Source of the DNA: Datura wrightii
Taxonomy: Eukaryota > Streptophyta > Magnoliopsida > Solanales > Solanaceae
DNA length: 64,000 nucleotides
Direction: 5' to 3'
Assembly: GCA_035772735.1 (NCBI GenBank)
Contig: JASDFA010000003.1
Coordinates: 104,953,001 to 105,017,000 of the forward strand
Part shown: piece after piece, positions 22,002 to 34,299 of the stretch
Position numbering within the stretch: the stretch's first letter is position 1
Layout: each line of letters begins with the position of its first letter
Position numbers and translations under genes: made by a program
The notes under the pieces: generated by a model
Database searches by the model: none
What the model was told of the DNA's origin: nothing
The model's input: only the letters and a program-made list of their open reading frames with translations

Positions 22002-23284
22002 GTGACCTGCATATCACATGTGACACGACATCTATCAGCTCTGTCACTAACCAATTATCCAAATTTTTTCTCTTAAAAACAAGCCTTACTCACACCCTCT
22101 CACATTAAGATTCACCCATTCAAACAACAGAATAAAAATAACATGAAAATTTTCCCCTAAGAAAGATGTCACTCGATCTATCATCGGGCAAATCGTACCT
22201 TTTTCAGCACATGGGGTTACTCAGACTTTACCCCCGACTATCATATCCAAAAAATACTTCACCTCATACTTTCAACCAAAATGAACAGTCATAGCAATAA
22301 TATGCAATTAATATTAAGCCCCTAACATATCAACATAATGAGAAATATTCCATAATGTAAAAGTCCAAAAATGGGTAATGGAGAACATGAGTATTGAAAA
22401 TATCAGACGAATCATGATTCACATTCTCAACGGTCAACAAAATTAAAGCAATGTAAGAGCTCATGAACACATACCAATTTGAGAATGGAGAAGAAGTGAA
22501 GGAATTTAAGCTTTGTGCTTGACCAACAATGGTGTTCCAAAGAGTGAAAGCTTATGTTGCTAAGAGAGAGTTTGAGCGAGTGGATGTGAGAATAAGAGAA
22601 TGAGAATGGGGGTTTATATAGGTTGAAAAGAGGGAGTTGGATTGGATAGTGAAAAGGTGGGTGTAAATGGAGGGTTTTAATGGAGGGATGTTGGGAAGGT
22701 GAAAGAGTTGTGGTTAGGTGAAAAGGTGGATAGAGGAGATTTTGGGAAGGTAAAAATGGTGTTTTGAACAGATCTCTGCTTTTTAAATTGTTATGGGTTG
22801 GGTTGGTCAAGGGGTCACTCAAGCTTTAAAAATAGACTTACGTACCTCCGCCCTATGCTAGACCTACAATCGCCGGTCAGTACCGACGTTTCGCCATTTC
22901 CAATGCATGTGATCGCTTGAAAGCCCAGTTCACTATTTTTTTACTGTGACCGATTGGCGTTTCACAGATCTTCACCTGTGTTATGTCGGTGATTTGTAGC
23001 TTATCTTTTCATTTTAAACATTCCTCCAGGTACACTGGTTACACCTGCACCAGATCAATGTTTTGCGGAATGCCTCCAATATTTCGTTGGTGAGATGCCA
23101 ACTTCCTCCCCTTTTTTATCCATTTCTACTTCTCTTGTGCAACAAGGCCGCGACTCATGCTTGAGCACTGTCATTTCATCATTCTAGCGCAGTGGCCACC
23201 TTTTTTCCTTCTCCTTTTTTCTCATCCCATCATCCTACAAAAACAAAATCAACAAAGCATCAAGGCACCAAAACATAAAAACAC
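22002..23284 (-). promoter_or_regulatory. E non-coding region after the protease, promoter-like
   Basis: Reading on the minus strand: GGCG/CGCC modules at about 23100-22850, a pyrimidine-rich tract at 22830-22600, a TATA-like CCTATATAAACC at 22622-22611, then a leader aligned with F and G around 22300-22170. Broken off at 22002 by G. The 131-codon frame at 22822-22427 is Pro/Leu/His/Ser-rich because of the pyrimidine tract and is not taken as a gene. Confidence 0.5.
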
Positions 23285-23300
23285 TTGGGTTACCACCCAA
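23285..23300 (-). promoter_or_regulatory. E post-ORF stem-loop
   Basis: The minus strand TTGGG TGGTAA CCCAA is a perfect 5-bp stem, preceded by GTGCCACGACGTTAAATAA. It starts about 48 bases after the protease stop codon. Confidence 0.7.
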
Positions 23301-23347
23301 CAATCACTTTATTTAACGTCGTGGCACTTCGGATACTTCTTTAACTA

Positions 23348-24231
23348 TCAGTTTTCCAGAGGTTCATCCTCCAAATCAGACTCATCAACACAAACTTCGT
23401 CTTGTGCTACCTCATCATTCAAAACACCTATCACCTTGCACTCATCTGGGGGCTTAGTGGTTTGAGAAACCTTAAAGGTGACTTCCTCATCTCCCAATAA
23501 AAATTTCAGCTCACCAAGATCCACATCTACCAGAGCTCTTCCCATTGCAAGTAGTGGTCTCCCCAAGATGATAGGAACTTCAACATCCATAGAACAATAT
23601 AGCACAACAAAGTCAGCTGGAAGGATAAGCTTGTCAGCCCTAACCAAGACATGCTCCAACACTCCCACCAATTTCTTTATGGATTGATCTGCCATCAACA
23701 GCCTCACTAAGGTGGTTTTGGGACTCCCCAACCCCTTCTTAAAAATAACGAGAGGCGTCAGATTTATGCTTACCCCAAGATCATATAGGGCCTTTTTGAA
23801 CACACACAACACAACGGCTCAAGGAATAGCTAAGGCTCCTAGATCCTCTCCTTTGGGACCGAGATTACATGTCATCATGGCACTACAATGGTGTGTTACT
23901 TCTCTGACACCAGCATCAACAACCTTCTTTTTCTTCAACAATTCATTCTTAATTTGGCATAACCGAGCCTTTGGAGCAATGCATCCAACAAAGCTATATC
24001 AATGGACAATTTACTAAACATCTCAACAAATGTTTGAAACTAATTGTCCTGCTTATTATTTGCTAAACTCTGAGGATAAGGAGGTGGAATCCTAGGTTGT
24101 TGGCCCATATCGGGTAAAGCCTCATTGCTCATTTCCTCTTTAACAACATCATTCATGGGAGTCACATCAACCTCTCCCTCATCCAATATCTCTTCATAAT
24201 TCACAACCTTTGGTGCTTTTGGCGCCGCATC
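23348..24231 (-). pseudogene. E gag C-terminal region and protease
   Basis: The retropepsin-like domain is open at 23812-23348. It has the active-site region DLGVSINL (family form D-L-G-A-S-I-N-L-M-P), ILGRPLL and an acidic tail ending in LEN and a stop. Upstream (24231-23813) the gag-protease linker is readable as blocks (PPYPQS, VEMFSKLSIDI) broken by stops. The domain cleaves the element's own polyprotein. The Ala-to-Val change in the active-site box is also seen in C. The frame joins the gag part at 52487 across the A insertion. Confidence 0.78.
24227..24231. other. Target-site duplication of A, left copy (gcatc)
   Basis: Exact repeat at 52482-52486. Removing A and one copy restores a continuous gag frame in E. 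Confidence 0.88.
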
Positions 24232-26317
24232 TGTTATACCCCAGAAACCTAAAGATCAGACCCAAGAGTTTAGACGGAGAAAAATTAAAATTAGACATCA
24301 GTTATTAGAACGGGTCATGAGGTGACCCATGGGAGCAGCACACGAGTCGTGGTCAGGCCCTACTACTTGTTAGGTCAGTCGTGAGAAGTGGTGATTGAGA
24401 AATGAAAATAAGAAGGTAGTGTACGTAATGGAAGGACCCAATGAGTCGTGGTCAGTCACCACGACTCGTGGGATGAGTCGTGACCAGCAGGGTAAAGTTT
24501 GATTGAGATTGATAAGCTGTGTAAGTGACGGATGATGTCACGAGTCATGGCCCTAGGTGACGAGTCGTTATGTCCCTACGTGACGAGTCGTTATGTCCCT
24601 TGTGGGCACTAGCTGGTAGTTATTTTATGTGAACTTTGTAAGGGTTTTTCTGTAATTTTGAAGTTCCTAAGACCTAAACTACATCATTTTAAGTTATGAA
24701 TAATGACTTTTAAGTGGGTTAAGTTCATTTTAGGCCTTTTCATATCTATGCATGCAAGAGTGATAGTCTAGAGAGGTGATCAAGGAAAATCCTTCGACGC
24801 TCTCTCAATTTCTTCTTGGGTATTCAAGGGAGTGTAAAAATCAACTATAATCAGGTATGCAGGATTTTGAGTGGGTGTTTTCATTCACACCCATGCCCAA
24901 TCTATCCTAATTCATGAAGTTTTGTTTAAAAATCTTATGGGCTTTTATCTTAAATCTTGTGAAAATATAATGATATATCCATGGGTTATTACTTTTCATG
25001 TTTTACATTATATCTTATGGATCATGGTCAGATTTTTGCAAATATTTTGATTATAATTTATTGATTTATTTTTCTAGTAAATTATGCCTAATTATGAAAG
25101 TTCTATGATGAATCGAGTTATGATCTTTATCTCTATTGTTGATGATCATAAACCCATCATGAATTATGAGTAATGGTATGGATTTATTCAAAATCCCATC
25201 ATGAATTTATGGTTTAAAAACATATACACGATTTACAAGTATGCATGAACCTCATAATTTACTAATTATATTCTTGGCCGACTCACGGGCCTTACTCTCA
25301 TGGCTAGTTCACGCATTTACAAGCATGCTTATGATTATCATGATTTATCTAGTCCATGAATCTCATGTATATATTATCCTATGAGCACTATATATGTTTT
25401 GGGAGTAGTATTTAACACCAAGTATGTTCGGGACTCAGCTTTTTCCCTGAATCTCAAAACTACGTGCCACCATAGGACATGATGCAACCTCCTTTGAGAC
25501 TGTCCCTTTTGCCCAAATGGGTCCTTAAATGTGTGATATCATGCCCTTCATGGTTCTACCGTCGTCAAGGTATGAACACCCTCCCGACTAGGGATTTACA
25601 TGTCGGGCTCCATGTGTGCTCAGATGGGGTATGTTGGTTATAAGAATCTCCCATTGTTTCACATATTTTATGCATTATTATGTTTATGTTAATTTGGCTC
25701 AACAAATGATTTATAAAGTTTCTCTTATGAATATGGTAATGAATAGATTACGAATGTTTTGAAAATCTAGAGCCTTATGTTATCATGTGATATTTATGTT
25801 ATGAGCATTTTGTCCAACTCTTATGATCTCTTACGAGCTTTTTACGTATTTTGAAATGTCCATTTTTCTTACTTTGCATACTCGGTACATTCCACGTACT
25901 GACCGCATACTATATGTTGTATCATTTCATGATACAGGACCTGGCTCTCAAGCTCAACCTCATTCATAATCAGTCTTAAGAGTTATAATCTTATGCTTGT
26001 TGGTGAGTCCTTATCTCCCGAGGACTAGACTTATTCATATTTCAACTATGTATTTTCATTTTCTAGCCAATACGAGTTAGTTGGGTCTTGTCCCATAAAC
26101 TCATCATGTTTAGAGGCTTTTCAGATAAAAGGATGTATTCAGCTTCAGACTGTGTATTGTAATGTTATGTTAATTTCAAACTTCCACTAAAATTAATATG
26201 TTGATTCTTCAGGTTTATGGATGGAGTTAGATGTATGCTTATTCCATGGGTAAACTTGCGGTCTCTCGAGGCTCCTTGTGCCGTGTTATGATCCAGGTCT
26301 ACATTCGGGTCATGACA
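24232..26317 (+). repeat. 5' LTR of A
   Basis: 2086 bp, TG to CA. ACGACTCGT palindromes occur in the first 400 bases, for example CCACGACTCGTGG at 24459-24471. A 23-bp unit is tandemly duplicated at 24557-24602. It is single in the 3' LTR (about 50740), so the duplication arose after insertion. The Tekay block is at about 25868-25915. Confidence 0.88.
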
Positions 26318-26321
26318 AACT

Positions 26322-26334
26322 TGGTATTAGAGCC
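26322..26334 (+). other. A primer-binding site
   Basis: TGGTATTAGAGCC, one C-to-T change from the initiator-Met complement. The leader continues to 26522 without a gene. Confidence 0.8.
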
Positions 26335-26522
26335 ATAGGTTTGAAATGTCCTAGGGTGTCTGAAAGCCACGCTGAGTAGTCTTTTTCATGGGTGTGAAGC
26401 ACGCCACACTTATGATGAAGAGGCTACAAGACGTTTAGGAAATGTTCCCTTCTTTCATGATCTATGTCATGCGATGAAATATCTCCCTATACTTATAATT
26501 CGTGTTATTCGCGATTGCAGAA

Positions 26523-27032
26523 TCATGGCTCCCTAAGGAGTAAATAGTAGGAGGAATGGGAATGGAGAAGGCCACAAGGATTGCAATAGAAATGGGCACC
26601 AGCAGGCTCCACCCGTTCAGGAGCACCATGCAATGGAGCCGGTTACCTATGCTAAGTTTCGAGAAGCTATTCAGATGTTCGTGAAGGCCTTGACCACTCA
26701 GGTCAATCAGCAGGCAGTTGCGCATGTTTCGCCAAATGCCAATGCAGTGGTGGCTCTCAGGGATTTCTTGAGAATGAACCTGCCGGTGTTCCTCGGGTCG
26801 AAAGTAGATGAGGACCCACATGAATTCATCGATGAGGTTCTAAAGATCACCTAGTTCAAGGGAGTGACAAATGGGGAGTGCATTGATTTGGCCTCTTATC
26901 AGCTGAAAGGGTTGCGCATATTTTGTTTAAATAGTGGAAAGATAGTTGGGTAGTGGGAGCAGACCCTATAGGTTGGGAAGAGTTCCATGCAGCCTTTTTG
27001 GATCGGTTCTTCCCTCGTGAGATGAGGGAACT
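26523..27032 (+). pseudogene. A gag, N-terminal half
   Basis: The start codon at 26525 reads M-A-P and then stops (TAA in the fourth codon). The gag core continues in frame from 26633: REAIQMFVKALTTQVNQ, LRMNLPVFLGSKVDEDPHEF, then a TAG, another frameshift and the block FHAAFLDRFFPREMRE. B is inserted right after that. Homologous to gag of H, I and B. The 3' half lies at 45969 onward. Confidence 0.8.
27028..27032. other. Target-site duplication of B, left copy (gaact)
   Basis: Exact repeat at 45964-45968. The A gag frame is continuous after removing B. Confidence 0.85.
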
Positions 27033-29731
27033 TTTCACCACCCAAATGGAGGCCCGGATCGTAAACATAGGACAAGGGACCTCGAGAGACCCCAAGTCGA
27101 CCCATGGCACATGCATACAACTCTATTCTCAATTAAACAAGCAGAGCAATAAACATAAAACATAGCGGAAACGTAACCATAGCACAACATCGAGAAATAT
27201 TGGACATATAAAAGAGCTGAGTACTACATACTAGTCTGGAAGCCTTTACTCCATACGATGAGTTGATGGGACAACATCCTCAACTAACTCGAACAATACT
27301 GAAACCCAAGATAACATAAAAGTCTATCAAATAGTCCTCGGAACATGAGGACTCACCAATGAACTGATAGCATAAGCTATGATGGAATAAGGATGAACAC
27401 GAACCAGAGATCTGGACCCTGTATCATGAAACGATACAACATAGAAAGTATGCGGTCCGTACGTAGAATGTACAGAGTGTGCAAGGTAAGTAAAACTGCT
27501 CTAGCAAAGTAGATTATTTAAAATAATTCATAATATATCATAAGCTTTCAACATAAGAGGAAAGGCATACATGCATTCTTTATGTATTCATAATCTTATC
27601 ATAACATGACAATACAGAGCTTTATAACATCATGATTGACTCGAATGACTCAAAGCTGAAACATAACATTTATATCAAAAGCTGAACAATGAGTCAAACC
27701 TTTCTTCTTGTACATGCATGCATAACTAATCATCATGAATAATGAATATGTAAATTTGAATGATATTGATAGTGAGAGACTAATCACTTAACCGACATAC
27801 CACGATAGAGCATACATGGTCCCAACTATCAAACTCAACTGGGTAGAGCCGTCCATAACCTTGCCAGTGCGATGGACGATACCATGATGTCTATATCAAG
27901 CTGAAGGGCCAATTGGGCCAGGGATAGCTCACAGGGGAGGTCCCAATAATATAATAGTATCAACCTATGTTGGTGCGTAGTTCTAGTGCATAGGGTAATG
28001 AACCCTTAACCCACTCGGCGCTAGACTCTTCTCTTAAAAACATGCAATGCTCTACATCGTATATAATGATGCTCAACATAGTCTATTGAAGAAGCTCAAC
28101 ATGAAATCATGCATGACTCAACATCGTATGAGACGAAGCTCAACATTATCTATTGACAAAGCTCATTAATTAAATCATGCATAGACTGGACATCATATGC
28201 AAATGAAGCTCAACATTGTCCTTCAACAAAGCTCAATAATGAAATCATGCATAGATTTGAAATCATATGAAAATAAAGCTCAACATTGTCCTTCGACAAA
28301 GCTCAGTAATGCCACACATATCAATTATAAATTCATGCATATGAGAAGATTTATTCTAAAACATACCACAAGCTCAATCATAGGTGGGAGCATCTACTCC
28401 AAATCATGTGGTAAGCTACATGTAGAAATATTTACTCGACATACCACAAGCTAGAATTTATAATAAGAATTGTGAAATTTCTCTTTATACAATGTGGCAA
28501 GCTTATGTTGGGAAAATCATCGCATTAATCAACATGTGGGCATTGCCCAAAGCTTTATCATACTATGATCTACACATTCTTATTTTAGAAAACAACATCA
28601 ATCATGGGTAGTTTTAGAAACACGCTTTTCATCACCAACTTCATCATTATCACACATTTACCATAAATCACCTCTTTCATGAAATTTTCACCCATGGGAG
28701 TTTTAGAGTCAACTTTTAGCAAAACAAATTTTATAAGAGAAACAAGTTAGAATCCGCCCAAGCTTCCTAAATCATGAATATCAACTCAATCTAATCATAC
28801 CCATAAATAGAGATATAAGAATCATGAAATTGATCAAAACCCCATAATTAGTTATTCATAATTTAACACTAACTGATAGGAATTGGGAATGGTTGTGGAA
28901 GGATGACACCCATTAAAATCCTACATACCTGGAAATGGATTGACTCAAAGTTCCTTGAATACCCACAAGGAAATTGATGGAAACTTTGGGAAGAAGACCT
29001 TGAATCTTCCAAAAATCTCTCTAAGATTTTGCATGAGAATGAGCATGCATAAAGGACTTAATTTATCCTATCACACTCAAAAAATATCCAAAACGACATA
29101 GTTTAGGGTCTAAAAGCGTGGAAAAGTTGAAAATGCCCTTAATGAACCTGCCCTAAAAACTGGCTGGATGAAAACACGGGTGGCACCAACGGGTCGTGGA
29201 AACCACCCACAGACCATTATGTCTTCTCATTGAATGAATTGATGAATTCCTTCTCTTCGTAACATAACCATCGGACGGACAGGATGGGTCATACTATGAT
29301 CCAATAGACCGTTCTTTCGGTTGTTGATTACTCCCCGAACCTTCTAAACTTCCATCCAACGAGGCTCACCACGACACGTCATATGCTTCAACAGGTCGTG
29401 GTTACTATCCATCCTTTCTCATTGAGATCTAGGCTCCTTTACCACGACTCCCCACAACGGGTCGTTGCATGACCCATCGTACCTTCCTACTACCATATCC
29501 ACTTCCTACCACGACCACAAACGATGGCTCATCGTTACTTACCACGGGTTGTCTAATCAACCGTTTTTTCCCCCCTGACATCAGAACTTCTGAATTCACG
29601 GCCAAAAATAATGGCCTTTGGTTACTTACCATGGGTCATGGTACCTGTCGTTCTGCATCTTTTTCCCAACTTTCAGCAGTTTTTCATTTTAGCTTCCCAG
29701 TCCTACTCCTAAGCACTTCTGTGGTATTACA
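27033..29731 (-). repeat. 3' LTR of B
   Basis: 2699 bp. It contains about four degenerate tandem copies of a roughly 70-bp unit at 28040-28325. Tekay palindromic motifs lie at 29190-29660. The conserved block with AAAGTATGCGGTCCGTACG is at about 27438-27485. Divergence from the other LTR is about 12% over the first 300 bases compared by eye. Confidence 0.88.
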
Positions 29732-29766
29732 ATATCTCCCCCTTGGGAACATTCGTCCTCAAATGT
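29732..29766 (-). promoter_or_regulatory. B polypurine tract and GAGGAC hairpin
   Basis: The minus strand reads ACATTTG AGGA CGAATGT (29766-29749, one G-U wobble), then TCCCAAGGGGGAGAT against the LTR. It is the same arrangement as A at 50306-50340, with stem changes that keep pairing. From 29767 to 30053 lies 3' non-coding sequence without a gene. Confidence 0.75.
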
Positions 29767-30048
29767 AGGAACAACAACAAATAGAAACATACAATTTATC
29801 ATAACCATATACAGATCATTTTAAATCAAAATTTTCACATAATGAATACCTCCGAATAAAACCACATAGCTGGAATGATCTCATACCTCACATACACATT
29901 CATACACATCAAAGAAAATTTTACACATGAACTAAACATGAACACTAGATAGAGTCAAAAGGAGAAACAGATACCTCAAGTCGAAACGTAGTTGGTAGAG
30001 AATAAATGTGGATATTTGGCCATCATATCTGTTTCAGCTTCCCATGTA

Positions 30049-30053
30049 GCTCC
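30049..30053. other. Target-site duplication of C, left copy (gctcc)
   Basis: The right copy at 39846-39850 is actcc, one mismatch. Joining the flanks restores the B 3' region, which then aligns with A near 50010-50040. Confidence 0.75.
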
Positions 30054-31470
30054 TGATCTTGGGCAAATTTATATGCCCAAGTGATACTCAAAAGTACCAT
30101 TTTCGCCTTGTTTATCTATCAATGTGTATACATTCTCATGTGATTGGTAATAAAATGTGAATTTATACTAACCAACATGATTAGCATGGTTTTGCAGGTA
30201 AAATGTAATTTTGGGAAGCTTAAATGCATGTTGGATGATATCAGGGTTGGACTTGGATGCGAGCAGGGAACAAAGCATTGGACAACATGAATTAAAGGGG
30301 CTCCGCGATGGAGCCGTGTCACGCTGCCATCGCGGAGGCCTTCTGCCTGGATGGGAAAATTCGACCAAATTCCAGAGAGGGTCCGCATCTGTTCCTTGGC
30401 ACGGAGGCAGTGCTCCGCGATGCACGTAGTGCCACGTTGAGCTTTAATTCCTGGACCCCCAATTCCAGTGAGGGTCCGTGTCCGCAGCGTGTCATGGAGA
30501 CAGTGCTCCGCGATGCACTCAGTGACACGTTGCTCGTTATTCCGGGAAAAATTCCCAGCAGTATAAATAGAACACTTAGATTCATTTTTCAATATTCTGA
30601 CTTGGTGGAGCAAGGACGTGGGTTACAGGCAGTTGAGGGATGAAAATATCAGGGTTTTTTCTCTCTTTCTTTCTTCTTTTATTCAATTACTTGTATGATT
30701 AACACTCATTTTAAGATGTTTAATCCACAAATGAGTGGCTAATTCCTCTCCTTGCTGAGGTTATGAACAATTGTGATGAAATGTGATCATTGATTCTTTG
30801 GTTTTTCATCTTTTCTTCCATGTCGTTCTATTAATTCTTGTTCTTACTGCATTAATGTGTGGCCTACGTTAATGTACATCTAAAAAGTCCGATTTCACTC
30901 GAGAGAGAAAGAAATTGGAAAGTTGTGAATTAATAGGATATGTTCTTTACTTGGATTGGGAAAATTGAGTCTTGATTTGCTTTCAGGACAGAAATATACC
31001 TAAAAGTCGTATTAGTCAATTTAGGAATCGGAATTGTATGTTTAGGACATGAATTGCATTTGATCACAAAAATGTAGACGGATGGTTCATGATTCTTAAG
31101 TGAGGTTAAATACGAGAGTTTTAATCTCTTGGCAAATGTTCTTGGCTAGCAACTGGAGGAAAAGATTAACCAAATTATGATGATAATTAATTTCATTACA
31201 TGTTCGTTTAACCTCAGCATGCTCTCATTCATAGTTCAGATTCAAAGTAGATAATTGTTCTTAGCTTTAGTATAAAAATTATAAAACAAACTATCAAAGT
31301 TTTGCTTACACTGTTGTCTGCATTTTTAGAAGTAAAATATATTACACTTGAGCAAATTGCACTTCATCCAAGTCTCTGTGGGATCGATACTTGGCTTACT
31401 AAAGCCACTTACTACTTGTTCGACCACGTGCACTTGCGTGTCGTTTTACACCCCACAAATCAGCCGAACA
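30054..31470 (+). repeat. 5' LTR of C
   Basis: 1417 bp, TGATCTTGGG to CCGAACA. Three GC-rich inverted repeats lie at 30301-30337 (11-bp arms), 30391-30437 and 30487-30533. They precede a TATA box TATAAATAG at 30562-30570. The Athila signature TCTCTGTGGGATCGATAC is at about 31372-31390. Frames on both strands here arise from the palindromes. Confidence 0.9.
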
Positions 31471-31476
31471 AGTTTT

Positions 31477-31494
31477 TGGCGCCGTTGTCGGGGA
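31477..31494 (+). other. C primer-binding site (Asp tRNA type)
   Basis: TGGCGCCGTTGTCGGGGA matches the Athila-type Asp-tRNA complement with one substitution and lies six bases after the LTR. The leader runs on to 31625. Confidence 0.9.
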
Positions 31495-31625
31495 CTTGGC
31501 AATTGGTGAATTTGTTTTAAGTGTTAATTTACTGTATTTTTATTTTCTTAGTGTTGACAACTTGGTCTTAGCCTGTATTTTGCAGACTTAATTGCTGTTG
31601 AACGCTGGCAAGAGACAAGGAGCTG

Positions 31626-34003
31626 GTGGAATCATATATAGAGCCAGAAAGGATATTTCACAGTAAACGAGGAGAAGCTCTACAAAGAAAGCTGCAGTTG
31701 CTCAGACAGATGATCATGGAGCAACAACAGAATCCACCGGTAGTACGGGCAGTGTTAGTGCCTGAAGAAGCAGCAGCTCGACCGGTTCACGAGGTGGCAA
31801 TCCCACATGCCAATAATGTTACATCTAGTATCCGCAAACCTGAGCCACGAGGGAGATTTGAACTTAAACAGAATATGGTGCAGTTGCTGCACACTAGCGG
31901 GCAGTTTACCGGTCTCCCTCATGAAGATCCACAGCAGCATCTCCAAAATTTTTTTGGAGATAAGTGACACCTACATACCCGCTGGAGTGTCATCAGACTA
32001 TGTCCGGCTTACATTGTTCCAATTATCATTATTGGGAGAAGCCAAGAGGTGGTTGAAAGTTGAGCCACCGAATTCTATTTCTACGTGGGATGATCTTGCA
32101 TGGAAGTTCTTGATACGATTTTTTCCCTCTGGTAAAACAGCAAGACTTAGAAGTCAGATTCTATGTTTCAAATAGAGAGAGGGAGAAAATTTATATCAGG
32201 CCTGGGAGAGATTCAAGTCCATGTTGCGGGATTGTCCTCCTCATCATCAGTCTAATGATGTGCTGGTGCACACATTTATAGAGGGTTTGGAACCCCACAC
32301 CAAAATATTGCTAGACTCAGCAGCTGGAGGGCAAGCACTGGAGAAAACTTATGAGGAGATGTATACCTTGTTGCACCGTATTTCACAGGGCAATCCAGAA
32401 TGGAATGCTGATTCATCAAGAGGTGGGACAAGGAAAGCAGCAGGAGTGCTAGAAGTGGATGGGTTTTACAGCTATCGCTGCACAGATAGCTGCATTGCAA
32501 AATAAACTTAACACCCACTTCAGCAACATGACATTGAACAAGCCTCAAGCCCCAGTTAATGCAGTACAGCAGATGTGGTGTGAAGTGTGTGGAAGCAGTG
32601 AGCACTCAGCTGAGTGTTGTAGACCCAATCCTGACTCGGTAAACTTTGTGGGTAATGTGCAAAGGAACCACCAACAGTATGGTAGTAGCTACAATTCCAA
32701 TTGGAGGAATAATCCTAATTTCTCATGGGGTAGCAACAACCATCAGGGCCAAAGTTCGGGTCAGGGTGTGCAAAGGAACCAAGGAGGGCAGCATAATTAT
32801 CAAGCACAATTCAGAAACAACAATGCACCTCCTCCACCACCATCACCCAGCATTGAGGAAATGTTCAAGACCATGATAGCTAACCAAGCTCAATTGCAGG
32901 CTGACTATGTGAAATTGGCAGCCGAAGTGAAAAACAACCAGTTAGATACCAAGGCACTTGAATATCAATTTGGGCAATTTGCTAGTGCCCAAAACACAAG
33001 ACCTAGAGGAGGACTGCCGAGCGACACGGATCCCAATCCCAAGCAGGTAAATGCAGTGACCACAAGGAGTGGTTTGCAGCTGAAAGAGGTGGAACCAAAA
33101 AGACCACCTCAACAGTCGGGAGTAGCAGAAGTTGAGAGGGAGCAAAGTACCGAAAGGGGGAAGACTAAGGAAGCTGATTCAGAAAGACCTCCACCCCCGT
33201 TCCCTCAACGACTAAAGAAACACAAGGAGGAGGCGTGTTTCAAGAAATTTATGGAGGTGCTAAAACAGGTACATATTAAATTACCTCTTGTTGATGTCTT
33301 GCAGGGAGTGCCGAAATATGCCAAGTATATAAAGGACATCGTGGCAAACAAAAGTCGGTTGACTGAGTATGCTACGGTGGCTCTAACGGAGGAGTGCATT
33401 TCCCAGATCCAAAATAGACTGCCCACAAAGCTAGAAGACCCTGGGTGTTTTACTATCCAGATTACTATTGGGCAGAGCATCCGAGCTCATGGATTGTGTG
33501 ATTTGGGAGTGAGCATAAATTTGATGCCATCTTCGGTATTCAGAAAGTTGGGCCTAGGGAGTCCTAGACCCACAATGGTAATCTTGCAGTTGGCGAATCG
33601 ATCCTTAGCCAGACCTGATGGCATTGTAGAGGACGTTCTGGTGCAAGTTGGCTCCCTAATTTTCCTAGTAGATTTTGTCGTGCTGGATTTTGAACCAGAC
33701 GCGGAAGTCCCATTTTATTTGGGACGTCCTTTCTTGGCAACCGGGAAAGCACTAATTGACGTAGCTGTGGGGCAGCTAACAATGCGAGCACATGACAAGG
33801 TGGAGGTGTTCGAGGTGTACAAGGCACCCAAGCTCCCGATGGTGCATGAAGAACTCTCGGTGATCAATGTGATTGATCAATGCGATGATGAGCAGAGGAA
33901 GGATTCACGGGAGTTAATGGGAAAACCACTGGATAGGTGTAAGCACTACTGGGGGGAGGACGGTGATCAAGAGAAATCGTCCATCACCCTAGCGGACAAT
34001 TGA
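31626..34003 (+). pseudogene. C gag-protease, lightly damaged
   Basis: Gag starts at ATG 31626 and runs to about 31950, where a one-base change in a T run shifts frame. It continues from there (block YIPAGVSSDYVRLTLF) to a TAG at 32173-32175, continues in the same frame, and shifts once more near 32460. The last frame, 32459-34003, is fully open. It has a zinc knuckle (C-X2-C-X4-H-X4-C at about 32577-32620, CEVCGSSEHSAECC), an Asn/Gln/Gly-rich stretch, a Pro-rich linker, and a retropepsin-like domain with LCDLGVSINLMP and YLGRPFLATG. Only three lesions separate it from a full frame. The product would form particles and cleave itself. The enzymes for copying and integration must come from an autonomous relative. 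Confidence 0.85.
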
Positions 34004-34042
34004 GCTTAACGACGTCGAGCCGCAACGGTAAACCAGGTGCTG

Positions 34043-34060
34043 CACGGGAGGCAACCCGTG
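34043..34060 (+). promoter_or_regulatory. C post-ORF stem-loop with compensatory stem
   Basis: CACGGG AGGCAA CCCGTG lies 40 bases after the gag-protease stop. The loop equals that of D. The stem differs at two paired positions from CTTGGG/CCCAAG of D and G, and pairing is kept. Confidence 0.75.
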
Positions 34061-34299
34061 AAAAATTTTTCTTTCATTTTGTAAAGTGTAAATAGATTTT
34101 TCTTTTCTTTTTCTTTTTCTTGATTTACTACAAAATTTTTCATTTTAGTTTTAGTTTTATTTATATTTAGAGTGAAACCTATAATTCTAACCAATTTTGT
34201 ATAGTGAGATGAATTCCAGGTCAAACGGAGAAAAATATGCACGGAATCGTGAAGGAAAAGTCGAGGTATGAAAAATTAATAAAAAGTGGCAGAGAAGTG

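Noticed and set aside
22427..22822. 131-codon Pro/Leu/Ser/His-rich minus frame, and the similar frame at 15463-15098
   Set aside because: Both come from a pyrimidine-rich tract upstream of a TATA-like box. Their residue order is not conserved although the tract is.
28040..28325. Evenly spaced repeats resembling a CRISPR array
   Set aside because: Units are about 70 bp, contiguous and degenerate, without distinct spacers, and they lie in a plant LTR.
30119..30613. 164-codon minus-strand frame, with a similar one at 38988-38596 and plus-strand frames in the same place
   Set aside because: Lies wholly inside the two C LTRs. The GC palindromes suppress stops on both strands. No start context or protein homology, and the frame is not conserved in the K LTR.
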